Program-made: the position numbers and the translations under genes
Origin: Ghiorsea sp.
Lineage (GTDB): Bacteria; Pseudomonadota; Zetaproteobacteria; Mariprofundales; Mariprofundaceae
Length of the DNA stretch: 64,000 bases
Reading direction: 5' to 3'
NCBI GenBank assembly: GCA_030949605.1
Contig: JAUZSH010000044.1
Span: 59,833-123,832, forward strand
Shown: positions 52,989 through 62,798 of the stretch, one piece after another
Position numbering within the stretch: the first letter of the stretch is position 1
Layout of the letters: each line of letters begins with the position of its first letter
The notes under the pieces: generated by a model
Told to the model about the DNA's origin: nothing
Databases searched by the model: none
The model's input: the letters and a program-made list of their open reading frames with translations, nothing else

Positions 52989-54809
52989 ATGTCATATTCA
53001 GATTATAAACAACAACATATTAGAAACTTTTCCATTATTGCTCATATCGACCATGGTAAGTCCACACTTGCCGATAGGTTGATTGAGGAAACGGGCGCGT
53101 TGTCGCACCGCGAAATGAAGAAACAAGTTTTAGATTCGATGGAGCTGGAGCAAGAGCGCGGTATTACCATTAAAGCGCAAACAGCCACCCTTGAATACAA
53201 AGCCAATGATGGCGAACAATACAAACTTAATCTGATTGATACCCCAGGCCATGTGGATTTTACTTATGAAGTGTCGCGTTCTTTACAGGCTTGTGAAGGT
53301 GCGCTCTTGATTGTGGATGCAACCCAAGGCGTGGAAGCGCAAACACTAGCCAATGTGTACCTAGCGATGGAAAATGACCTCGAAATTATTCCTGTTATCA
53401 ATAAAATCGACTTACCCTCTGCCGATGTGGAAGAAGCCAAACGTCAGATTGAAGATGTGATTGGTATTGATGCCTCTGAGGCGATTGCGGTGTCTGCCAA
53501 AACAGGTGAAGGCATTTTGGATGTGCTTGAAGCGGTAATTAAACGCATTCCAGCACCAGAAAACAATGATGATAAACCCGTTCGTGCTTTGATTGTGGAC
53601 TCATGGTTTGATTCTTATGTGGGTGCAGTGGCATTGATTCGTGTGTTTGATGGTATGATGAAAAAAGGCGATCAAATTCGTTTGATGTCTAATGATAAAA
53701 AGTATGGCATCAATGATTTGGGTGTATTTACACCTGCACCTGTGCCAACTGGCGCGTTAACGTCAGGTGATGTTGGCTTTATGATTTGTGGTATCAAGAC
53801 TTTAGCTGACTTGCGTGTGGGTGATACGGTTACCTTAGAGAAAAACCCTGCGGCAGAGCAACTTCCTGGTTTTAGAGAGCCCAAAGCCATGGTGTTTTCA
53901 GGCTTGTATCCCGTAGATTCCAATGATTATGCAGAATTGCGCGACTCACTTGAGAAATTAAACATGAACGACCCATCATTTACCTATGAAGTGGAAAGCT
54001 CATCAGCCTTAGGGCTTGGTTTTCGTTGTGGTTTCTTGGGTTTATTACACATGGAAATTATCCAAGAGAGATTGGAGCGCGAATACGATCTTGATTTGAT
54101 TACCACAGCCCCATCTGTGGTGTATAAAGTAACCACAACTGATGGGGAAACCAAAGAAATATCCAATCCTAGCGGATTTCCTGATGTATCTGAAATCAAA
54201 GAGGTTCAAGAGCCAACTGTGCTTGCCAATATCTTTATGCCTGAAGAGTTTGTCGGTGTGATGATGAAACTGTGCCAAGACAGGCGTGGTATTCAGCAGG
54301 ATATGAAGTTTATTGGGCAGGGTAGGGTGATGTTGACCTACAATCTTCCTTTGGCTGATATGGTGATTGATTTTTATGATAAATTAAAGTCGATTTCGCG
54401 TGGTTATGCATCTATGGATTACGAATTGGCTGATTTTAGAACAGAATCTGTGGTGAAGCTGGATGTGTTGGTTCATGCCGAACCTGTCGATGCTTTATCT
54501 TTGATTGTGCATCGTTCAGTGGCTGAAATTCGAGGCAGAGCTTTGGTCAAGAAGTTGCGCGAACTTATTCCACGTCATCAATTTGATGTGCCTATACAAG
54601 CAGCTATTGGTGGTAAAATCTTAGCCCGTGAAACAGTCAAAGGTGTGCGTAAAAATGTGACCGCCAAGTGTTATGGTGGTGATATATCACGCAAACGTAA
54701 GTTATTAGAAAAGCAAAAGAAAGGTAAGAAACGTATGAAGTCTATTGGTAGCGTGGAAGTGCCTCAGGAAGCTTTCTTGGCTGTACTTAGGCTTGGAGAC
54801 GACACATGA
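52989..54809 (+). CDS. lepA: Elongation factor 4 (LepA)
   Basis: Ribosome-associated GTPase that can back-translocate or aid ribosome assembly. 606 aa, standard size. GTP motifs: [31 protein letters not shown]. The LepA-specific C-terminal domain ends [16 protein letters not shown] and [10 protein letters not shown]. Start [23 protein letters not shown]. Followed with a 4-base overlap by lepB, the typical order. Confidence 0.98.
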   Translation: MSYSDYKQQHIRNFSIIAHIDHGKSTLADRLIEETGALSHREMKKQVLDSMELEQERGITIKAQTATLEYKANDGEQYKLNLIDTPGHVDFTYEVSRSLQACEGALLIVDATQGVEAQTLANVYLAMENDLEIIPVINKIDLPSADVEEAKRQIEDVIGIDASEAIAVSAKTGEGILDVLEAVIKRIPAPENNDDKPVRALIVDSWFDSYVGAVALIRVFDGMMKKGDQIRLMSNDKKYGINDLGVFTPAPVPTGALTSGDVGFMICGIKTLADLRVGDTVTLEKNPAAEQLPGFREPKAMVFSGLYPVDSNDYAELRDSLEKLNMNDPSFTYEVESSSALGLGFRCGFLGLLHMEIIQERLEREYDLDLITTAPSVVYKVTTTDGETKEISNPSGFPDVSEIKEVQEPTVLANIFMPEEFVGVMMKLCQDRRGIQQDMKFIGQGRVMLTYNLPLADMVIDFYDKLKSISRGYASMDYELADFRTESVVKLDVLVHAEPVDALSLIVHRSVAEIRGRALVKKLRELIPRHQFDVPIQAAIGGKILARETVKGVRKNVTAKCYGGDISRKRKLLEKQKKGKKRMKSIGSVEVPQEAFLAVLRLGDDT

Positions 54810-55507
54810 GTGAAACCATGAAATCATTGGAAGAAGAACTAAAACCAACCAAGCCAGTATGGCGCGAATGGATAGAAAGCCTTTTGGTGATTGGCATCAT
54901 CGCGATTGTGATCCGAAGCTTCATTATTGCCCCCTTTGTTATTCCATCATCAAGCATGGTTTCAACATTAGAAGTTGGCGATTACCTGTTTGTTAGCCGC
55001 TATAATTATGGCTTACGTATCCCGTTAACAGACATTCAGTTTTTTGCCTCCAAGGCCCAGCGTGGTGATGTTGTGGTCTTTGATTACCCTGAGGATAGAA
55101 GCAAGGATTATATCAAGCGAATTGTGGGTGTGGAAGGTGATGTGATTGAATACAAAGCCAACAGCTTGTATGTGAATGGTGAAAAAATGAAATTAACACC
55201 TGATGGTATGCATACTTATGTAATGGGAGACCAATCGATGGATGTTGCGCCACAATACATTGAAAATATTCTTGGCGTGGAGCATAAAGTCCTGCGTAAA
55301 GATTACTCTATTCGTGATGGCAAGTGGACAGTACCTGAAGGGCATTACTTTATGTTGGGTGATAACCGAAACAACTCGAGAGACTCAAGATTTTGGGGCT
55401 TTGTACCCCAAGAGTATTTGGTCGGTAAAGCAGTGGTTGTTTGGTGGTCTTGGAATGCAGCGTCCAGCTCTGTACGCTGGAACAGATTAGGTTTATTACT
55501 CCATTAA
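54806..55507 (+). CDS. lepB: Signal peptidase I (LepB)
   Basis: Cleaves signal peptides at the outer face of the inner membrane. 233 aa. One main helix (about 20-45), catalytic Ser in [17 protein letters not shown] and catalytic Lys in [16 protein letters not shown], then box [17 protein letters not shown]. Start ATG overlaps the lepA stop. Fewer membrane anchors than in E. coli, as is common. Confidence 0.97.
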   Translation: MSETMKSLEEELKPTKPVWREWIESLLVIGIIAIVIRSFIIAPFVIPSSSMVSTLEVGDYLFVSRYNYGLRIPLTDIQFFASKAQRGDVVVFDYPEDRSKDYIKRIVGVEGDVIEYKANSLYVNGEKMKLTPDGMHTYVMGDQSMDVAPQYIENILGVEHKVLRKDYSIRDGKWTVPEGHYFMLGDNRNNSRDSRFWGFVPQEYLVGKAVVVWWSWNAASSSVRWNRLGLLLH

Positions 55508-55525
55508 TCAAAGGCGGATGAAGAG

Positions 55526-55935
55526 ATGGTAAAAATATCTTTAGCGATGATTGTATTAAGTATTACCATTATAACTTCGCTGCAAGTCTTTTTTGTTTAT
55601 TATAATAATGTCAAAGTAGAGGCTGCTTTTGAAGGTGCTGCCAACAACCTTTCTTCATTATCACCACTCGAAATGAGAGACCGTTTACCCAATCTTTTTA
55701 TTATTGCTCAGGTTCATAGCGAAGAACTCCCTGCATATTTTTCGAAAATTTAGTGGTTGAAAAAGAAAATGGTAAGTTTAAATTTTCATCTGAGTATTCA
55801 ATTGTTGTTTGGGTTTTGGGTGAGCCTGACATGATATATGCTAATGAAGCAGGAGAAGATGTGTCATTGATTGACAATTTAAGACGAAAAGCGCGCATTG
55901 ATTTTCATTTTTCTCCATCTGCGGAAACACCTTGA
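55526..55935 (+). pseudogene. DUF4845-like gene with a frameshift
   Basis: The first frame starts MVKISLAMIVLSITIITSLQV, a membrane anchor, continues NVKVEAAFEGAANNLSSLSP and stops at 55753. The next frame carries on with ENLVVEKENGKFKFSSEYSI and ends at 55935. The break lies in a T5 run near 55739-55743, so one base gained or lost explains it. The slot between lepB and rnc usually holds a DUF4845 protein of this size and layout. Could be a sequencing error. Confidence 0.65.
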
Positions 55936-56609
55936 GTTTACAAGGGTTTGAACAACAGCTTGGGTATACCTTCGAGAACCCTAAATTTTTGCAAAGAGCA
56001 TTAACGCATGCTTCCCAATCGGTCAACCACTTGGAACGCCAAGAGTTTCTAGGTGATGCGGTGTTAGGCTTAGTGATTGCTGACTATTTGTATCACCAGT
56101 ATCCTCATTTACCTGAGGGTGACTTATCCAAAATGCGGGCCAATTTGGTGTGTAAAGATGCACTGTTGCAGATTGCGCAGCTATGGGGTATTGCTTCTTT
56201 TTTGAATGTGGGTGTTGGTGAACGAACCAAAAATGGGGAGCTTAAATCGGAATCGATTGCTGCGAATGCTGTGGAAGCGATATTGGGTGCAGTGTTTGAA
56301 GATGCAGGTTTTAATCATGTTAGACCATTTATTCTTAAAGCATGGAAGCCGCTTTTAGCCAATATACAGCCGATTAATTTACGCGATGCAAAAAGCCAGT
56401 TGCAAGAATTAACCCAAGCGCAGGCTTTGGGGCTGCCCAACTATGTTCTTCATGATTTGGGCATGACAGCATCACCGCGTTTTCACGCTGTTTGTTTTCT
56501 CAATAAGAAAAACCTTGGTGAAGGATTGGGCAACCGCAAAAAAGAAGCTGAACTTAAAGCCGCTAAACAAGCTTTAAGTTGCAAGTTCATTCAAGCCATT
56601 ATGGGTTAA
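55932..56609 (+). CDS. rnc: Ribonuclease III
   Basis: Cuts double-stranded RNA in rRNA maturation and mRNA control. 225 aa. Signature ERQEFLGDAVLGLV (about 35) and the second acidic set NAVEAILGAVFEDAG (about 112), then a dsRNA-binding domain (about 152-222: DAKSQLQELTQ... and KKEAELKAAKQAL). The start is a TTG at 55932, overlapping the stop of the preceding gene (TTGA); no ATG fits. era does not follow; the next genes run the other way. Confidence 0.95.
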   Translation: MSLQGFEQQLGYTFENPKFLQRALTHASQSVNHLERQEFLGDAVLGLVIADYLYHQYPHLPEGDLSKMRANLVCKDALLQIAQLWGIASFLNVGVGERTKNGELKSESIAANAVEAILGAVFEDAGFNHVRPFILKAWKPLLANIQPINLRDAKSQLQELTQAQALGLPNYVLHDLGMTASPRFHAVCFLNKKNLGEGLGNRKKEAELKAAKQALSCKFIQAIMG

Positions 56610-56642
56610 TGAGAAAAAGCTTTAATACTTTATTTCTTTGAC

Positions 56643-57494
56643 CTAATGTGCCTGCGGCAAACAATACTTTTTCCCTTCTAAGACCTCTAAACCTCCAGCA
56701 TTGCCTGTCGTAAGAACAAGCTTTGAAGTTGTATTCTTAATGCTGAACCGTTGCCCTTTCTTGAGCAGAGCTTCACGCAAAAGTTGAGGTTTTGAATTTT
56801 CATCCAAGGTTGAGACCTGCAGCCACACATCACTGGTTGCTGCATAAAAAGAATATGTTTTCTTCTGCACAAGTGGCTCTTCGTGAGCCTTGGTATCTTC
56901 TTTGGTGTTAGGTTCGGTGTCTATTTTTACATCTGCTTTTACGCCTGCTGGTGTATCCGTATATGTATCGATGAACTCTTCGGTTAATAGCTGCTCATTT
57001 TGAGGATCAAGATCCATCGTATCCTGTTGCAGGCTGAGACTGTTATCATTGGGTAAAACTTCCGTATCTTCAGATGTTGAGAAATTAAGTACAATGATGA
57101 GGATGATAAAAACAGCGATGGCAATCAACGTCCATTTCTTTTGCGGTGAAATAGGCACATCTCGGTAAACCTCAGGTGTTTTCATTTCAAAGGATCTGCT
57201 TTTGATGCGTTCAATATCCTGAGTAATATCAATATTTAATAAGGCTGCGTACTGTCTTAAAAAGCCAATCGTATATACTTCGCCAGGTAAGTTTTCCCAT
57301 TCACCGCTTTCCAAGGCATCAAGAAAGGTAGCATTAAATTTCAGTGTCTGAACAACAGATTCGACTGTGAATCCCTTCTCTTGGCGGGCTTTCTTGAGTT
57401 TTTCCCCCATTTCACATTGTAAAATCTCTTTGGAGAATGTGTTTTCATCCACTTCACTTTCATCCGTTTTGTTTTCAGTAGATATGTTATCCAT
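56643..57494 (-). CDS. rodZ: RodZ-like cytoskeletal membrane protein
   Basis: 283 aa. N-terminal HTH_25 domain (about 28-100: MGEKLKKARQEKGFTVESVVQTLKFN), one membrane helix (about 126-144) and a C-terminal DUF4115 beta domain (about 210-275). RodZ links MreB to cell-wall synthesis. It follows the TPR lipoprotein gene, as in the pilF-rodZ order of many gammaproteobacteria. Confidence 0.88.
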   Translation of the reverse strand: MDNISTENKTDESEVDENTFSKEILQCEMGEKLKKARQEKGFTVESVVQTLKFNATFLDALESGEWENLPGEVYTIGFLRQYAALLNIDITQDIERIKSRSFEMKTPEVYRDVPISPQKKWTLIAIAVFIILIIVLNFSTSEDTEVLPNDNSLSLQQDTMDLDPQNEQLLTEEFIDTYTDTPAGVKADVKIDTEPNTKEDTKAHEEPLVQKKTYSFYAATSDVWLQVSTLDENSKPQLLREALLKKGQRFSIKNTTSKLVLTTGNAGGLEVLEGKKYCLPQAH

Positions 57495-57499
57495 GGTGA

Positions 57500-58270
57500 T
57501 TAACCTTTGTCCAAAATAATAAGTTCATCCTTTGCCCATGCTTGATGCAAGGGGTCTGAAGTTTTTTCAATAAACTTCTGGATATAAAGGCGTAGTAATT
57601 GTTTTTGACCTTTGCCTTTGAGCAGTATAATTAATTCACGCAATGCATCTTGATTGGCAGGCTCTTTTCTCAGTAGAGTCTCATAAATAGCTTGTGCATA
57701 AGTGGGGCGATTAAACTGGGTGTATGCAGCAGCTTCTTTCATTTTTGGGTATGTCCAATTTTTGGACAATATACCAGCTTTTCGATAGGACATCACAGCC
57801 TGTTCGAGGTTGTTTAAGCCTAGAAAAGCATCACCCATATTGACGAAAACAAGGTCTTGATTGCGATATCTAGGGTCTTCAAGTGCAAGGTTGAAGTTTT
57901 CTATGGCCTGCTCAAACTTTCCAAGTTCAATGAGAAGGCTACCATAGTTGTTGAATGATGCTGATCCTGCACCATGTTCTATCGCACGTTGGTAAAATAT
58001 TTTGGCTTTTTTGTTGTCGCCACGCAACCGCCAAGCATAAGCGATAGCATCCAATGTTTTGGGTTGGTTTGGTCTTATTTTATCCGATAAATATAACTTT
58101 TCAAAAGCCCTAGGGATAAGCCCTTTATGCAAAGCATCCAAACCCAATTGGTATTGAAGTTTTGCACGCTTGTCTGCATTAAGGTCCAATCTTTTATCGG
58201 CTTGACTTTGGCATGCACCAAGGCCGATAAGCAGTATGAATAGTAAGCTGAAGTTGGTTATGGTTTTCAT
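57500..58270 (-). CDS. TPR lipoprotein, PilF/PilW-like
   Basis: 256 aa. Lipoprotein signal ending LLIGLGACQSQ, then about five to six TPR motifs (for example YQLGLDALHKGLIPRAFEKLYLSDKIRPNQPKTLDAIAYA). Proteins of this kind in the rlmN-rodZ interval help the type IV pilus secretin assemble (PilF/PilW). No other pilus gene is in the window, so the role is inferred from order. The ATG overlaps the end of the MTAP gene. Confidence 0.8.
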   Translation of the reverse strand: MKTITNFSLLFILLIGLGACQSQADKRLDLNADKRAKLQYQLGLDALHKGLIPRAFEKLYLSDKIRPNQPKTLDAIAYAWRLRGDNKKAKIFYQRAIEHGAGSASFNNYGSLLIELGKFEQAIENFNLALEDPRYRNQDLVFVNMGDAFLGLNNLEQAVMSYRKAGILSKNWTYPKMKEAAAYTQFNRPTYAQAIYETLLRKEPANQDALRELIILLKGKGQKQLLRLYIQKFIEKTSDPLHQAWAKDELIILDKG

Positions 58271-59124
58271 AAGAATCGTTTGACCAGCGCATAAATAGGA
58301 CGCAAGCTTTCACTATTCTGTGCTTTTAAGTCTGTAAAAATACTGTGTTCTAAGGTGTTGCGGCAAGCGCATACTATATGTTGTGTATGGTGTTTTTTAA
58401 AGTATGTGAGCAGCATAGCTTTTGCTTTTTCCACGTTGTGTTGCATGACTTCGACCACATTAGATACCGATACATCATCTTCACCTTGATGCCAGCAATC
58501 ATAATCCGTACACATGGCCACAGTGGCATAGCATATCTCAGCTTCACGGGCTAATTTGGCTTCGGGCATGTTGGTCATACCAATCACATCCATTCCCCAA
58601 CGGCGATACAATTCGGACTCCGCACGGGTGGAAAATTGCGGGCCTTGCATGACCATATATGTGCCATGTTGATGGGTTGTAATAGCTTCTTCTTCACAAG
58701 CTTGTTGCAGTATTTTTGCCAATGTGCTGCACACAGGGTCTGCCATGGAAACATGCGCAACCACTGGCCCATCAAAAAAGGTTGAAGCGCGTTCGCGCGT
58801 GCGGTCTACAAATTGATCAACAATCACGAAATCGCCAGGTGCGATATCTTCACGCAAAGAACCCACTGCAGACATTGAAATAATTTGCGATACACCTGCC
58901 AGTTTCATGGCATAAATATTAGCGCGATAATTGATTTGATGAGGTGGAATCTGATGCATGTTGCCATGGCGTGATAAGAAAACCACTTCTTGCCCATGAA
59001 TGCTTGCAAGGGTTAAAGAATCCGATGGTTGACCATATGGTGTATCAATATCCAGTGTGTCAATGACTTCCATGCCACCCATGGTATAAAAACCACTACC
59101 GCCAATAATACCAATGCGTTGCAT
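58267..59124 (-). CDS. mtnP: 5'-methylthioadenosine phosphorylase
   Basis: Splits methylthioadenosine to adenine and methylthioribose-1-phosphate in methionine salvage. 285 aa. IGIIGGSGFYTM start, FLSRHGNMHQIPPHQINYRANIYAM, MQGPQFSTRAESELYRRWGMDVIGMTNMPEAKLAREAE and TDYDCWHQGEDDVSV. The TDYDCW motif favours adenine over other purines. S-methyl-5'-thioinosine phosphorylase is a possible alternative. Confidence 0.92.
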   Translation of the reverse strand: MQRIGIIGGSGFYTMGGMEVIDTLDIDTPYGQPSDSLTLASIHGQEVVFLSRHGNMHQIPPHQINYRANIYAMKLAGVSQIISMSAVGSLREDIAPGDFVIVDQFVDRTRERASTFFDGPVVAHVSMADPVCSTLAKILQQACEEEAITTHQHGTYMVMQGPQFSTRAESELYRRWGMDVIGMTNMPEAKLAREAEICYATVAMCTDYDCWHQGEDDVSVSNVVEVMQHNVEKAKAMLLTYFKKHHTQHIVCACRNTLEHSIFTDLKAQNSESLRPIYALVKRFL

Positions 59125-60189
59125 TCAAAGCCCCTGTTTTGCTGTTTTGAGTTGCCCGCACGCTGCCATAATATCATCGCCACGAGACCGCCTTACCGTT
59201 GCACGAATACCTTTAGAAATCAAGGATTTTGCGAAGTTGTTGATGACACTTGTTGCGCTTCCTTGGTAGTCACTTCCAGGGTAACTGTTGAAGCGGATAA
59301 GATTAATCCGTTCACGCTCAGGGTTGATAAATTGCACCAAAGCATCCAAGTCTTCTTGGCGATCATTGACCCCAGCAAGCATCACATATTCCATGGTAAT
59401 ATGCCGACTTTTTGCCAAGGGGTAAGTGTTCAGGCATTGACGTAAACGACTTAAATCATGTTTGATATTAATGGGTACTAAAGTGTTACGTTTTTCATTG
59501 ATGGCGGTGTGTAAGGATATCGCAAGGTTCACGGGTGAATCCTGACCCAACCGTTCGATTTGTGGCACAAGCCCTGAGGTGGATAGCGTGATACGGCGGC
59601 GAGATAGGTTTAGATAATCATTGGCCATCAACAATTCCAAAGATTGAAACACTTCCACTTCATTGGCCAGTGGCTCACCCATACCCATGTAGACGATATG
59701 GGTGACCTTATGGTGTAAATCATGCTTCATGGGGTCTTGCAATAAATCATATTTTACGGCTAAAACTTGCGCCATGATTTCCGCAGCCGTTAAATTTCCC
59801 TCAAATTTTTGTGTGCCTGTGTGACAAAAAGGGCAGTCCAATACGCAACCCGCTTGCGATGAGATACACACCGTGCCGCGCGACTCTTCTGGGATGAATA
59901 CCGTTTCAATGTGTTTGAGGCTTTGGTTATCGCGTTGCAAAGCAAATAAATACTTGCGCGTTCCATCTGTGGACTTTTGCTTGCTCACAAGCTTTAAAGG
60001 TTGGACTTGAATATGTTCAAGAAGTGCGTCTTTAACGGAATTGGGAATGTTTTTCATGGCACTTAAATCCAAGATACCTTTATTGCGCCAATCCAAAATT
60101 TGTTTGGCACGAAAGGCTGGCAGCCCCCAGCTTTTCATTGAATGTTGCAATTGTTCTAGGTTGATACTGGCAAGAGATAGGATGTTCAT
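59125..60189 (-). CDS. rlmN: Dual-specificity RNA methyltransferase RlmN
   Basis: Radical SAM enzyme that methylates C2 of A2503 in 23S rRNA and A37 of some tRNAs. 354 aa. Cluster motif CVLDCPFCHTG (about 115), YMGMGEPLANEVEV, STSGLVPQIERL and the C-terminal RRSRGDDIMAACGQL with the second catalytic Cys. The stop lies next to the MTAP start, so the two are co-transcribed. Confidence 0.97.
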   Translation of the reverse strand: MNILSLASINLEQLQHSMKSWGLPAFRAKQILDWRNKGILDLSAMKNIPNSVKDALLEHIQVQPLKLVSKQKSTDGTRKYLFALQRDNQSLKHIETVFIPEESRGTVCISSQAGCVLDCPFCHTGTQKFEGNLTAAEIMAQVLAVKYDLLQDPMKHDLHHKVTHIVYMGMGEPLANEVEVFQSLELLMANDYLNLSRRRITLSTSGLVPQIERLGQDSPVNLAISLHTAINEKRNTLVPINIKHDLSRLRQCLNTYPLAKSRHITMEYVMLAGVNDRQEDLDALVQFINPERERINLIRFNSYPGSDYQGSATSVINNFAKSLISKGIRATVRRSRGDDIMAACGQLKTAKQGL

Positions 60190-60233
60190 GGCTGGATGTT
60201 AGCGCCATGGAAAAAATTGGGTAGGGTAGGCGC

Positions 60234-61292
60234 ATGACTTTAGCAACCCAGACCCCTGTATCCATACCCGAACAAGATTTTAAAACCATGTTGAGCTTTG
60301 CCAAAACCATTGATACCCTGCAATATCAGCCCATGTATTGGGCTGCTTTGCAGCTTGACTTGCCTGAAACGATTGACCTTCAGCCCAAGCAACCATCGAT
60401 ATTGATGGGTTATGATTTTCACCTGACAGCCGATGGTCCTAAGTTGATTGAAATTAACAATAATGCAGGTGGCTTGTGGGAAAAGGATGATGGTTGGATT
60501 CCACAAATGAAGCATGAGGCCATGCCAGGTAATTTACCCACACGTCTATTAAGTATGTTTCCTAAATCTTGGCAGCACATTGCGATTATGGATGAAGATA
60601 TTGAACAACAGTATATGTTTCCTGAAATGCAGGCTTATGCCAAGTTGCTGCAAGATAATGGCAGAGCAGTTAGCCTTGTGAGCCCAGAAGGCTTAACCCT
60701 TAACGATGATGGTTTGTATGCAGGCTCAGAAAAAGTAGACATGATTTACAATAGACATACCGATTTCTATTTGGAATCCCAAGATGTTCAGCATATTCGC
60801 CAAGCATTGATGGCAGGGCAAGTTGATTTGAATCCGTATCCACGCAGTTATGCTTTGGTGGGCGATAAAGGGCGTATGGTTGATTGGTGGCGCAAAGATT
60901 TTTTATCCTTTTTAGAGAAAAAAACGGTTCAACTTATTCATGATGTTGTGCCTGAAACCCATGTGTTAGCGGATATAGATTTGGAGCAAGCGTGGGCGAA
61001 TCGTAAAGCTTGGGTATTCAAACCTGCGGCAAGGCATGGTGGAAAAGGTGTTTTGCTTGGTAAGGCCATGAGCCGCAAACGTTTTGCAGCGCTGGATACA
61101 GTATCCACGGTGATGCAGAAGCTTGTGCCTGCCAGTCAAATTGATATTGATGGTAAGTCATTCAAGTTTGATGTTCGCCTTTATATGTATGGTGAAAAGT
61201 TGATCGGCATGGCAGGGCGAGCATGGAATGGTCAAATTACTAACTTTAGAGAAGAGGGAAGTGGTTGGACACCTATAGTCATTCATGAATAG
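60234..61292 (+). CDS. ATP-grasp-like protein, uncharacterised
   Basis: 352 aa, soluble. GYDFHLTADGPKLIEINNNAGG (about 60), VFKPAARHGGKGVLLG (about 260) and DIDGKSFKFDVRLYMY...RAWNGQITNFREEGSG (about 305-345) resemble ATP-grasp carboxylate-amine ligases, with a nucleotide-binding Lys/Gly loop and late acidic/Asn metal ligands. Glutathionylspermidine-synthase-like proteins have similar text, but the substrate is not evident. Divergent from rlmN by 44 bases. Confidence 0.65.
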   Translation: MTLATQTPVSIPEQDFKTMLSFAKTIDTLQYQPMYWAALQLDLPETIDLQPKQPSILMGYDFHLTADGPKLIEINNNAGGLWEKDDGWIPQMKHEAMPGNLPTRLLSMFPKSWQHIAIMDEDIEQQYMFPEMQAYAKLLQDNGRAVSLVSPEGLTLNDDGLYAGSEKVDMIYNRHTDFYLESQDVQHIRQALMAGQVDLNPYPRSYALVGDKGRMVDWWRKDFLSFLEKKTVQLIHDVVPETHVLADIDLEQAWANRKAWVFKPAARHGGKGVLLGKAMSRKRFAALDTVSTVMQKLVPASQIDIDGKSFKFDVRLYMYGEKLIGMAGRAWNGQITNFREEGSGWTPIVIHE

Positions 61293-61299
61293 AATTACC

Positions 61300-61376
61300 G
61301 TCATGCTCGCGCAGGCGGGCATCCACCAACCTATCATGCCTTGTAATTTGTGGATTCCCTTCTTCAAGGGAATGAC
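61300..61376. repeat. Imperfect inverted repeat of the GTCATTCCC type
   Basis: GTCATGCTCGC...GGGCATCCA at left pairs loosely with TGGATTCCC...GGGAATGAC at right. Related short hairpins occur at 30201-30220 and 31445-31464. Lies in the 137-base gap after the ATP-grasp gene; could also work as a terminator. Confidence 0.5.
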
Positions 61377-61429
61377 GCTTAAAGGTAAATCAATTCATGA
61401 ATTGCTATATCAGTGTGCCATGATTACTT

Positions 61430-62125
61430 TTGCAAGATAAAGGCTATCCCAGCCTTGCGATTGTTATCCCTGTTTTCAATGAAGGGAGCATACTCTCCTG
61501 TGCCTTAACCTCGTTGCAGATGCTCGCTGGCGTGGATGACATTATTTTTGTTGATGGCGGATCCACGGATAACACAGTATCACTGATTCAAGATGCGGGG
61601 TTTGTTTGCTTGCAAACTGAAGCAGGGCGTGCCAAGCAAATGAATGCGGGAACGCAATATACAACATCAGATATCATCCTTTACTTACATGTGGATACGA
61701 GTATTTACTCTAGCCATATTTTGAATATAAAAAAAAGTTGTCACCAAGGTTTTTTATCAGGAAGGTTTGATGTTTCCTTGTCGGGTTGTGGTGCAATATA
61801 TCAAATCATAAGTTTTTTCATCAACCTTCGTTCTTGTTTAACCAAGGTGAGTACGGGTGATCAAGGCATTTTTGTCACACGAAAGGCATTTGATGATGTA
61901 GGTGGCTATCCAAATATACCATTGATGGAAGACGTTGCTTTGAGCAAGGCATTAAGAAAGCTTGGCAAGGCGGCTTGCCTGCGTGATAAGCTGGTCACCT
62001 CTAGCCGAAGATGGGAGCAACACGGGGTGTTGAAGACGGTTCTCCTGATGTGGAAGCTTAGATTTTTATTTTGGCTGGGGGTTTCACCCAAGTCGCTTGC
62101 TCAAATGTATAAGGAAGTACGCTAA
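61430..62125 (+). CDS. TIGR04283 family glycosyltransferase (arsenosugar biosynthesis type)
   Basis: 231 aa GT2-type enzyme: LAIVIPVFNEGSIL, DGGSTDNTVSLIQDAG, AGRAKQMNAGTQYTTSDIILYLHVDT and the late FVTRKAFDDVGGYPNIPLMEDVAL. This is the pattern of TIGR04283, usually paired with TIGR04282. The start is a TTG (61430); no suitable ATG exists. The arsenosugar link is a family label; no arsenite methyltransferase gene is adjacent here. Confidence 0.87.
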   Translation: MQDKGYPSLAIVIPVFNEGSILSCALTSLQMLAGVDDIIFVDGGSTDNTVSLIQDAGFVCLQTEAGRAKQMNAGTQYTTSDIILYLHVDTSIYSSHILNIKKSCHQGFLSGRFDVSLSGCGAIYQIISFFINLRSCLTKVSTGDQGIFVTRKAFDDVGGYPNIPLMEDVALSKALRKLGKAACLRDKLVTSSRRWEQHGVLKTVLLMWKLRFLFWLGVSPKSLAQMYKEVR

Positions 62126-62730
62126 TGCGTGTTATTATTTTATCCAAAGCACCTGTTGCAGGGCAAGTGAAGACACGCTTGATGCCGCAATATTCGGCAC
62201 AAGAAGCTGCGGATTTGCAGCAGGAAATGACGGCAACCGTGTTAAAAAAAGTATGTAGTTTGTTTGATGATGTCTGGTTGGTTGTGGATGATACCAAACA
62301 TCCATTTTTTGCATCACTTCAAGCTGATTTTACATTTGACTTGCAGCATCAAGGTGATGGAAACCTCGGCAACCGACTTGAAAGACTGTTGCACCGCTCT
62401 TTTTCTGTTGATGATGAGCCTGTCATGTTTTTAGGCAGTGACTCCCCGCATATTCATATCACGCGTTATCAGCAGGTTATATCTGCACTTCAACATCATG
62501 ATATTGTGTTGGGTGCAGTTGAAGATGGTGGCTATGATTTGCTTGCCACATCGGTATGTGAACCTTTGTTGTTTCAAGGCATATCATGGGGGTCATCCAG
62601 CGTGCTTGAAGAAACAGTGGTCAAAGCTCATCATTTAAAGTTATCCATGCAAGTATTAGAGCTATCATTTGACCTTGATAGGGCTGAGGATTTGAGGCGC
62701 GCGCCACCGTGCCAATGGGATATGGTTTAG
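62125..62730 (+). CDS. TIGR04282 family (DUF2064) glycosyltransferase-like protein
   Basis: 201 aa. MRVIILSKAPVAGQVKTRLMP is the nucleotide-binding start, then FLGSDSPHIHI, VEDGGYDLLA and ISWGSSSVLEETV as in DUF2064/TIGR04282 proteins. Start overlaps the TIGR04283 stop by one base, the expected pair. Probably forms or uses an NDP-sugar. Confidence 0.87.
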   Translation: MRVIILSKAPVAGQVKTRLMPQYSAQEAADLQQEMTATVLKKVCSLFDDVWLVVDDTKHPFFASLQADFTFDLQHQGDGNLGNRLERLLHRSFSVDDEPVMFLGSDSPHIHITRYQQVISALQHHDIVLGAVEDGGYDLLATSVCEPLLFQGISWGSSSVLEETVVKAHHLKLSMQVLELSFDLDRAEDLRRAPPCQWDMV

Positions 62731-62798
62731 ACAGCACAGCTTAGGCTTGGAGGTGTATCACATGGGTAGACGATATTTATCATGGCAAGGAGGCGTGG

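Noticed and set aside
61430..62730. Arsenic resistance or arsenosugar operon, with the ArsR-type gene at 45 kb as its regulator
   Set aside because: No arsenite methyltransferase or ars pump is present, the two regions lie 15 kb apart, and the regulator lacks the ArsR metal motif.
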